Positions 18,695 to 25,316 of a DNA stretch of 25,316 nucleotides are shown here, in pieces. Numbering within the stretch: position 1 is the first letter of the stretch; each line of letters opens with the position of its first letter. The notes under the pieces were generated by a model that was given only the letters and a program-made list of their open reading frames with translations, made no database searches and was not told the DNA's origin. Source of the stretch: Hydnum rufescens UP504 (taxonomy: Eukaryota; Basidiomycota; Agaricomycetes; Cantharellales; Hydnaceae); contig MU129324.1 of assembly GCA_014904985.1 (NCBI GenBank), forward strand, positions 1 through 25,316. Direction: 5' to 3'. Position numbers and translations under genes: made by a program.

Positions 18695-19237
18695 ATGGTG
18701 GTAGCGGATACGTACAGTCTCGAGGTACGTGTCACAGCTCGCAAGCAGGAGCTACTGGTTCAGAAGTACCGGGAGCTGGCCAAGGTGCCAGACAAGCGTG
18801 ATGACCCCGTAAGCTCCCTTGTGTTCCTTGAGCAGTTTGTTACTCATTGGCCTTGATCCTGAGCTGTATAGATTTTCTCCCTAGGGCGTGTTATAGGTTT
18901 CCTGGACGTTCGTGTTGCGGGTAATAGGTCACCTTGTCGGATGCCGGTTCAGTTCTTGAGGCTGGTAAGTGGACCGCAGTCATGTCTCAAGTGATCGCGG
19001 CCCAGGTGATCATCATTCTCTTATAGTTTTGCGACAAATACAATCTAGCCACTAACAATCTTCCCAGGTCTTCCACCATGGATTCGTCAGGAAGATGTAC
19101 TACGCATCAAACAGTAAATTTTCTTTTCCAGCCATGGTAAGGAATACCGATTAGGGCCAGTCGCGTTCTGATGCCTTTCTGCATCGTCATCGGTTAAAGT
19201 GAGGAGTTGCTTGCAGACGCAGAGGGGTTTTGTGTGA
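18695..19237 (+). CDS. Small spliced gene model, four exons, function unknown
   Basis: The exons are 18695-18808, 18872-18964, 19068-19136 and 19217-19237. All three introns (63, 103 and 80 nt) fall between codons. Donors are GTAAGC, GTAAGT and GTAAGG; acceptors are TATAG, CCCAG and TGCAG; the second intron has a CACTAAC branch point. The model gives 98 residues: a basic helix-like exon 1 (RKQELLVQKYRELAKVPDKR), exon 2 with GFLDVRVAGNRSPCRMPVQF, exon 3 with HHGFVRKMYYASN, and a short end. No domain is recognised. An open frame at 18402-18704 upstream ends just where this starts and could instead belong to a longer gene. Seen: the frames and splice sites. Inferred: the joining. Confidence 0.4.
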
Positions 19238-19868
19238 TAGAGGGAAGAACCTCGGTGGGTGGTATGTCGGATCTTCCTGATGCCGGTTCTCGTTCGTTAG
19301 TATTCAGCCCACTTTATTGTGGCATGGCTTGTGTAGCGGCACCCGCCTGTCCAAATTGTTCATCACAACCGATCCTGTGAATGTGATTCTCTCAGTTTGA
19401 TAGGAGATCGAGCGAGACTTACCGCATGCTGATGCTCCGAGCCAGAAGGTTGGTCGTAATCAACGCATGCGATAAATCTAAGTGGAACTCTTTCATCAGG
19501 ACCTCTTGGCCTTTTTTTTTGTTCCATATCGCTGTGCGTGGTGGATGCGGTGAATTCGCGATCATGAAGCTTCCCAGTAAGCCAGTCAATCATCCATCAG
19601 GTGTTGTAGAAGACAACGGGTTGAGTAATAGTAACTGTTTCGTATCTAGCTTCCACTCCTTCTCTACTGCGATGTAGCACTGCTTTTTGGAGGATGGAAA
19701 CAGAGAAAGTCATGGCCTTGCCAGTCCCAGTTGGGCTCGATCTCAGTATCTGGAACATCCCGAAGGCGGTCATCTCGAATCTGCACAGAGTCTCTAGTTC
19801 GTTTCTAACCTTCCTATTCTTGGGACTACTTCGCGGAACTACTGCGCCTGCGGAGGACTCGTCCCACC
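19238..19868. other. Open frames on both strands, strand undecided
   Basis: The minus strand has an open stretch from 19868 to a TGA near 19616 (including KNRKVRNELETLCRFEMTAF) and a frame at 19593-19363 ending near a GTAAGT donor at about 19424. The plus strand has frames 19426-19677 and 19694-20008, the latter running into the LTR-like repeat at 19869. Neither has a recognised motif. The stretch may be the end of a gene cut by that repeat. Confidence 0.3.
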
Positions 19869-20786
19869 GGTATAGAAGAAGGATTGGGAGCTCCGATGAC
19901 TGTCAAATCAAACTCTGGTTCAGCCAGTGTGTAGATGGGAGACTGTATTTCTGTTTTTATTCAATGGGCTGGTTCGCTCTGATGGTTGATCACTCTCTAA
20001 CAAGTTAGGTATGGTATTCAGTGGAGGATAAGATTGTGGTATGGACTAGCTATAGTCAATGATATATCGTGGGATGCTTGTGAAAGGCTTATACGTGTTG
20101 TATTGAACTGTTTACTGCTATTTGTGGGTACCTATTTGTGTCCTCCTGGTCAAAATGCGGATTCTAAAGAGGACTCTAGACTAGTTTAAGCTTGATTTAG
20201 TATGTCAATGTGTTTCTTTCTTCTTCTGACTTAACTTTGTTTTTACTCACCTTTCCTTGGATGTCCAGCAACTCTAACCTTAGGTCCTGCAACTATCCTT
20301 GGCTCAGTATTTTGCGTAGAGGGCTTCCAGTGACTTAGTCTTAACAACCTTGTATGTGACTTAGCTCCAGATGGCTTTAGATCAGTACTCTCTTAAGATG
20401 CAAGCAGATTTGTAGACAGTAGTATATTCCAGTAGTGAGAAGATGATGGGGGGATACAGGAAAATCTACCAGCTTTTATACCTTTCTGAAGGTGGCTGTG
20501 TTTAAAGAATATGACTCACTCCTAGGTGAGTCATATGTGAGAACAATAGGGTTGTCAAGGAGGGTGAGTCATTCATAAAGTGGTTGCATAATAGGTGAGT
20601 CATTCATAAAGTGGTTGCATGATAGGTGAGTCATTCATAAACAGAACAAAAGGGTTGCTAAGAAGGTGTTATCTTTCATAAAGTGGTTGCAAGGAGGGTG
20701 AGTCATTCATAAACAGAACAAAAGGGTTGCTAAGAAGGTGTTATCTTTCTTATCTGTGAGGTTCTAGAAGTTATTTGTGGCAATGG
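19869..20786 (-). mobile_element. LTR-like repeat, copy 2 (918 bp)
   Basis: This is the relative of 9212-10023, in the same orientation and with unrelated flanks. It is about 100 bases longer, mainly because a 31-base unit (GTGAGTCATTCATAAAGTGG core) is repeated at 20565, 20596 and 20627. Read on the minus strand, six TGACTCA/TGAGTCA sites (20512, 20527, 20565, 20596, 20627, 20699) lie upstream of the TATA box near 20482-20473. There is no target duplication at the ends, so it may be a truncated LTR. Confidence 0.6.
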
Positions 20787-20940
20787 AGATGAAATCAAAG
20801 GATATTTCCGAGTTCTTGGAGATTAATTTGTTTGTAGTCCAGTGGTTAAGATGTTTTTGTTGCTGGTTGATAATGGGGACAAGTGCATGGGATGGGATTT
20901 GATGCAGAAACAACAGTTTACATCTGTAATAGATGTTCTT

Positions 20941-21340
20941 GGTATCATTCGATGCGGATTTTTAACAGCTTTCTGGGCGCGGTGGTTCCGAGCAGATCCG
21001 GTGTAAACTGACAGAGAAATTCGCTTTTTACTGATGGGTGTTGATTCTGACAGTAATATTGTTCTGTAGAGTTCAGTTTTGATCTGTTCTTTGCGTGCTC
21101 AGTACCGTTGGATGCGGATTTTTTATATCTTTCCAGGAGTGGTTGTTCCGAGAGGATTGGATGCGAACTGACGGAGAAATTCGTTTTTTACTGAAAATCC
21201 CGGATTTTGACAGTAATATTGGTCTGGAGAGTGCATTTCTGGTCCGTTCGACTTGTGTTTGGTACCGTTCGAAAGGTGTGAATTGTAGCTTTCTAAGCGT
21301 TATATGGGCGTACCTCTCCGATCAAAACTGACGGAGTTAT
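20941..21340. repeat. Second block of the ~160-bp tandem repeat, about 2.5-3 units
   Basis: Units begin near 20941, 21101 and 21262. Shared words are GACAGTAATATT (21050 and 21210, exactly 160 apart), GTACCGTT (21102, 21262), GATGCGGATTTTT (20951, 21111) and AACTGACAGAGAAATTCG or AACTGACGGAG (21006, 21167, 21326). It is the same family as 16335-16599. Long open frames through it are short-lived and differ between units, so coding is unlikely. Confidence 0.75.
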
Positions 21341-21721
21341 AGAACGAATTCGATTTCTGCGTGTAGCCATAATTAATTTCGTAATTGGTCATGTGATCGT
21401 CAAAGGCTGAGAGTGGTGTGATTTCGCGTTTTCTGATACTGGATGTTTTTATCTTCCACACCGGTCATAGGTATTTCCACACGTAGGCCAACAATGGAGA
21501 GGTATCGTAGAGTCTATTGAGAAAGTCTAATGGGGCGTGGGATTGACAAGTCTTACGGGCACGAGACCGTCTTTGTTGGTAAGTTGATCCGAATTCTTCA
21601 AGTTATCAGGCCCTTATCTGACTTGCTCGCACTGTTTGGAACCCAACAAACCTATCGACTCGGGTGAGGCAGCCACTTACTAACACTGCTGCTCAAGTCG
21701 CCATCACACTCGGCGATAGAT
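21341..21721. other. No gene seen
   Basis: Contains TGGTCATGTGATCGTC (21387), which has a counterpart at 16615 next to the other 160-bp repeat block. No convincing frame or RNA gene. Confidence 0.4.
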
Positions 21722-22060
21722 TTGGAGAGGCGCAAGAAGTTCGTTCATTATGCTGCTCTCTCCGCTGGTATCGAGTTGACTGGTGGAGTTTTTGCCGTGC
21801 TTATTGAAGCAGAACACGGTATGCATATTTTTCATTATTCAGCTACTGTCCGGTGGTTAATTATTAAAGCGCCTCGAAGCATTTTCCGCGCACTGGGACA
21901 ACGGTCCTGGCATGCTAATCCGAACGTGTGGGGACGAACATACTTTAACGAAGGATGACAACCCGTGCTCTTAAGCCGGAACAATATCCTGCTGTGCAAG
22001 ATACGAGATGTCTATGATAGGTTTGGTACGTCTATCGACCCTGATTTATATACCGACCAT
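21722..22060. repeat. Diverged repeat-family block with TATA-like element
   Basis: A plus-strand open frame (21722-21958) contains VFAVLIEAEHG, whose DNA (TTGAAGCAGAACACGGTATG) resembles CTGAAGCAGAATATGGTACG at 22747. The block ends in the TATATAAAT-like element at 22044-22052. The sequence is too diverged to say whether the plus-strand frame or the minus-strand family is the real one. Confidence 0.35.
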
Positions 22061-22685
22061 CCGAACTTGTGGTGAGTTTGTTACACAGGCGCAATGCGCG
22101 ATTCCTGCGTCATTGGGACTGGGGCATAGGGAGAGGATTCCTCAAAGTCAAATATAGTACGTGTGATTTTTGCGTATTAATGACATGCTCTGACTACTTA
22201 TTCGGACTACTGGTGTATGCTCTGATCCGAGTATGCGAAGGTGGACCGGTACAAATTAAGGACCACAATCCGCACGGTGAATTCGAGTTATCAGGTGTTG
22301 ACTTTGGTGCTTTAAGGGTATCGCGAACCCTTTGGAACGCATGCAGGCAAACGGCGGAGTCTTATGGAGCAGGAGACCGTTTCAGTTGGTGAGTCAACTC
22401 AGTTTTTTCGCGTCATTAGCCTCACTCCTGACTTCTTTAAACAGCGGGGAGTTCAACAAGTCCTATACCTTGTCGGTTCCTCAGGTTTCCAAGGGGGTAG
22501 TGCCTGTGGGAGGGTGTCTGATTCATCTTCTTTTATCAACTAGGAGTGGTGACGGGTCGGTCAAGCTAGACGAGGTCACCGCTTGCGGTCATACCCTTAC
22601 TGTTGCCCGCTTTCAGTACTGACGTTACAAGCTGCACGGGAGATCCGATGACCTTAAGTTATACGGGATGCTCATACGTGCCTTT
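22061..22685. repeat. Repeat-family copy with KKPP-like box and HNPH segment
   Basis: On the minus strand, 22545-22507 contains the GATAAAAGAAGATGAATCAG box, close to GTTAAAAGGGAGATGAATAA at 17753-17734 in copy 1. It sits about 170 bases below the TATA-like element at 22694, comparable to about 190 in copy 1. On the plus strand, a frame at 22069-22392 contains DHNPHGEFELSGVDFGALR, which matches GHNPHSESKPSGIDISTAR at 22867. Minus-strand frames are broken by stops. The copy is decayed. Confidence 0.4.
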
Positions 22686-23090
22686 CGGCCTCGATTTATA
22701 CATTGACTAGCTGAATTCGTGGTAAATTCACCACGCCGGCGCAGTACTGAAGCAGAATATGGTACGTATATTGTTCCAAAACACTCCGAGGTGCTCTCGT
22801 ACTCGGATGGACCACCATCCTAGTGCGCGAGTCCAAATATGCAGGGATGGACGTTCATGAATGGAGGGCACAACCCGCATAGCGAGTCCAAGCCGTCGGG
22901 TATCGACATCAGCACGGCACGGTGTCTTTTCGTATGGTATCGACGCGATTCAGTGAAGAATAAGACAACCTGCGAGTCATCGCGCATTACGGCGATGGTT
23001 GCGCATCAAAGGAAAATGATTGAGTGCATGGTTTATCTAGGTGTCGTATTTCCGAGAGTCAAATCACAGAGTGGGGCATTTCGCTTATGA
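22686..23090. repeat. Repeat-family copy, downstream duplicate
   Basis: This starts with CGGCCTCGATTTATACATTGAC (TATA-like element at 22694-22702) and continues with a segment matching 17940-17990 and 22055-22100. It includes the HNPHSESKPSGIDISTAR frame at 22867-22920. Plus-strand frame 22839-23090 is open but starts inside the repeat. Together with the preceding copy it forms a tandem duplication of about 600 bases. Confidence 0.4.
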
Positions 23091-23560
23091 TGCTACCATT
23101 CTTTTAGTCTTGCGATATTCTGTGAGACTGTCAAGTCTATCATTTGCGCAAGTTAGGGCTAGCAGTTGTCGGTATTGATTTACTCCTAGTATGGTAATTC
23201 TTCAGTTATTGGAGTATTGGGTTCGAATTTGCTTGGAGGTCGCAGGGATTGATCCGTCATTGGATAATTGAGTTCCTGGTAATCTTTAAATGGAGTGAGG
23301 GGATCTGCCTTTCAGAGGATTTGGGAATAGGGATTGGTAGCTTAGGGTTACATAGATGCTCTGGATAGAAAACTCATAACACTTGAAGTTGCACATCCTT
23401 GAATAAAGGAGGTGTGGAAATTCATTGGTATGAATTTAATCCAGATCTGAGTTCTGATGGACTCTGGGTTGATTGTTGGGCCATATGTGCCAATATTGGG
23501 TGCAATGTGGCACAGACTTTTGAAATTGGCTTCGGCCTCTTTGTAAGACTGTGAGTCACT
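23091..23560. other. Transition into Ty3 element 3' region
   Basis: No gene. CpG becomes rare from about 23250 onward. The part nearest 23560 lies downstream of the integrase stop on the minus strand and is probably the 3' untranslated region of the element. No polypurine tract or LTR start could be fixed. Confidence 0.4.
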
Positions 23561-24961
23561 CTAATTGTGGATTGGATCTTCCATGTTCTGATTGTTACTG
23601 TTACCTAGGGCTCGTTTCTGCTCCTGCCAACGGTCCCACACTGATTGCCAATCAGGAGGTGGTCTCCTGTATGAGGTTAGGAGGTTGGGGTTACGGAAAT
23701 ATGCTGTGGATCCCGAAGGTATGGTCTTATCAATTAAGGGGTCAATTTCCAATTCCTCTGAGTCTGAGTCACTGTCTGATAGATCTTGGGCTGGGAGAAG
23801 CTTAGGTTCCCCAGTCCTTCTGAAGAATACCTTGACTCTGTTAGCAGCAACAGATCCCTTCATAGGTGTCCCATCTAATTCCTCAAGTTTATAGGCACCT
23901 GAAGATGAGTATTTTCTTACTCTGAATGGTCCAGCCCATCTGTCTCTATACTTTTTACCAGCAAATTTATTATTGACATCAAATTTTGCTTGGTAGACTA
24001 GCACTAGAGTACCAGGTGAATAGGGGTCTGTGGTAAGAGTTCTAGCATGTCTTCTTGCAAAGTCCTGAGCTGCTCTAACTCTGGACTCTTCATTGGATTT
24101 TGCAGCAAGCTGTCTGTCTCTGTTCAAGGCCACAAACTGTTTAGTCCTCATGGCTAATAAGTCTGTTGTTGTTTTGACCTTATGCCAGTCAATCATTTGC
24201 CATGATTTGTCTGAGATATGAAAAGGGAACAAAGGAGCTTTGCCATACAATAAGAAATAGGGAGAGAACCCAGTTGTTCTCTTTGTGGTGACTCTGTCTG
24301 CCCACAAAGCAGCATAGAAGTACTGACTCCAATGATGTTTCTTACGTTCAGAAAGTCTCCAAATGGAATTAATCCAAGTGCGATGGCCACGTTCTATCAT
24401 TCCATTACCTTGAGGGTGATAGGGTGAGGCCTTTACCAAGGGTATTCCATACTTTTTCATTAGAATCTCAAATGCACCTTCAAATTCTCCTCCATTATCT
24501 GAGGTTATTTGTGGTATGCATCCAAAGCGACATATGATGTCCTGGTAGACAAATTCAGCTACTAGGTCTGCCCTTTTTGTCTTGAGCATCCGTGCTTCAA
24601 TCCATCCAGTTAAGTCATCACATGCATCTACAATGTACTTGAAGCCATTAGATGGCAGACTCATGTCTACTACATCTATATTGAACTTCCGCAAGATTGT
24701 GGGCACATGTGTGGGTCTCAACTGTACTTTTGGTCTGTATGATGATCTTAGCTGGCATTCCCTGCATGTTCTGCAATAGGTAGCCACATCTATCATCATG
24801 TTGGGCCAGAAGTAAGAATCAACAAGCTTCTTGTAGGTTGGATCTCGCCCTCTATGGCCTGAGTTATCATGGGCTTCCTTCATGAGCTCTATTCGTCTCT
24901 CAGGATCCCGTATAACAAGTTGGGGTAGGCCATGGTGATGTCTCCAGATTCGGTCGATCAT
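23561..24961 (-). CDS. Ty3-type retrotransposon integrase, intact frame
   Basis: The 466-residue frame inserts retrotransposon cDNA into chromosomes in the nucleus. It starts with an H2C2 zinc-binding domain (H31, H36, C63, C66). The catalytic core has NIDVVD (D96 the likely first Asp), SDNGGEF (D155) and the YHPQGNGMIE segment (E190), giving a D,D-34-E triad. C-terminal of it is a DDPYSPG-like/TTDPYSPGTLVLV stretch and a GPF-type module (WAGPFRVRKY, about residue 350), then an acidic Ser/Asp-rich tail. No stop or frameshift interrupts the 1.4 kb. The ATG at 24961 is internal to the polyprotein: homologous reading continues upstream but is broken. Reverse transcriptase is not in the window. 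Confidence 0.92.
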   Translation of the reverse strand: MIDRIWRHHHGLPQLVIRDPERRIELMKEAHDNSGHRGRDPTYKKLVDSYFWPNMMIDVATYCRTCRECQLRSSYRPKVQLRPTHVPTILRKFNIDVVDMSLPSNGFKYIVDACDDLTGWIEARMLKTKRADLVAEFVYQDIICRFGCIPQITSDNGGEFEGAFEILMKKYGIPLVKASPYHPQGNGMIERGHRTWINSIWRLSERKKHHWSQYFYAALWADRVTTKRTTGFSPYFLLYGKAPLFPFHISDKSWQMIDWHKVKTTTDLLAMRTKQFVALNRDRQLAAKSNEESRVRAAQDFARRHARTLTTDPYSPGTLVLVYQAKFDVNNKFAGKKYRDRWAGPFRVRKYSSSGAYKLEELDGTPMKGSVAANRVKVFFRRTGEPKLLPAQDLSDSDSDSEELEIDPLIDKTIPSGSTAYFRNPNLLTSYRRPPPDWQSVWDRWQEQKRALGNSNNQNMEDPIHN

Positions 24962-25316
24962 ATAGGAAGTATCGGCGATGTTGTTTGGATAAATGACTTT
25001 CGGTTAGTGATTCCTTTTGGGACCTTTAGAGTGTTAAGGTACTGTTCAATCTGGTCCCAATAGGTGTCACTATCCTTGTCCTTTTGCTTGTGTTGATGAT
25101 CCAGGATGTCCTCAGAATCTGAGTCTGAATTTCGCATTTTCATTTTCATTTCTTTGACCCAGATATGCTTGTACTTCTTGGGTCACTTTGATTTTCTGAA
25201 AATGCGGCTGTGATCCAGAGGGTGTCATTGGCATCATCATGGGAATAGAATTCTCTTGAGGTTTTGAGGTGATGGATTGCATTGGGTATTTTCAGGTTCA
25301 AGTTGGAGTTGGGTTT
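24958..25316 (-). pseudogene. Upstream linker of the Ty3 polyprotein, frameshifted
   Basis: Minus-strand frame 25149-24958 gives an acidic, charged segment (SDSDSEDILDHQHKQKDKDS) and then YWDQIEQYLNTLKVPKGI, the type of linker that precedes the integrase zinc finger. In the last 40 bases the sense passes through a second frame (RYFLYDR, about 24980-24960) into the integrase frame, implying two small indels. Upstream, a TGA near 25180 breaks KYKHIWVKEM from what precedes. The remaining bases to 25316 give Pro/Met/Ser-rich frames. RNase H would be expected here or just beyond and is not recognised. Confidence 0.6.

Noticed and set aside
23561..24779. Plus-strand frames 23551-23805, 23592-23894 and 24582-24779
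   Set aside because: They are shadows of the minus-strand integrase, which shows the full ordered set of catalytic motifs.

Overview
The window looks like repeat-rich genomic DNA from a filamentous fungus, most likely a basidiomycete. The evidence is short introns with GTRAGT donors, CTAAC branch points and YAG acceptors, together with Ty1/copia and Ty3 elements of fungal type. The species cannot be told from the sequence. A 25-base run of N at 14811-14835 shows it is a scaffold. There are no bacterial operons, tRNAs, rRNAs or CRISPR arrays.

Positions 1-1600 hold four intron-like modules of one design. Each has a hairpin in exon-like DNA, a splice donor a few bases later, a second hairpin inside the intron and, in the better copies, a CTAAC branch point and an acceptor. 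Between the first two lies a 15-base minisatellite that stays open as degenerate pentapeptide repeats. A fifth module sits far away at 7568-7712, inside a transposon.

Positions 1770-8795 are a decayed Ty1/copia gag-protease-integrase reading frame on the plus strand. All ten in-frame stops are TGA, as expected from CGA arginine codons losing their CpG. The integrase is split by a 5,088-bp insertion (3456-8543) with a perfect 5-bp target duplication CTCAG. The insertion is built around a giant inverted repeat centred at 5958. The copia frame resumes exactly at 8544 and is cut again at 8796 by an LTR.

Positions 8796-11066 are minus-strand LTR material: one LTR with an adjoining polypurine tract (8796-9170), a second LTR-like repeat (9212-10023) whose relative lies at 19869-20786, and a third LTR-like stretch up to about 10967. 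The second and third carry clusters of TGACTCA, the Gcn4/AP-1 type bZIP site.

Positions 11160-23100 look different by eye: CpG is common and the sequence is mostly not recognisable transposon. It holds a candidate spliced minus-strand gene (11367-12235), a decayed minus-strand coding tract with coiled-coil character (12960-15360), two blocks of an approximately 160-bp tandem repeat (16335-16599 and 20941-21340), a diverged repeat family with signal-peptide-like open frames and a shared TATA-like element (17448-18350 and 21722-23090), and a small plus-strand gene model with three phase-0 introns (18695-19237).

Positions 23250-25316 return to CpG-poor transposon DNA. A long intact Ty3-type integrase frame lies on the minus strand, with a broken linker just upstream of it.

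Overall this is an island of older, lower-repeat DNA between nested retrotransposons that show methylation-type decay. No complete conventional host gene could be named.
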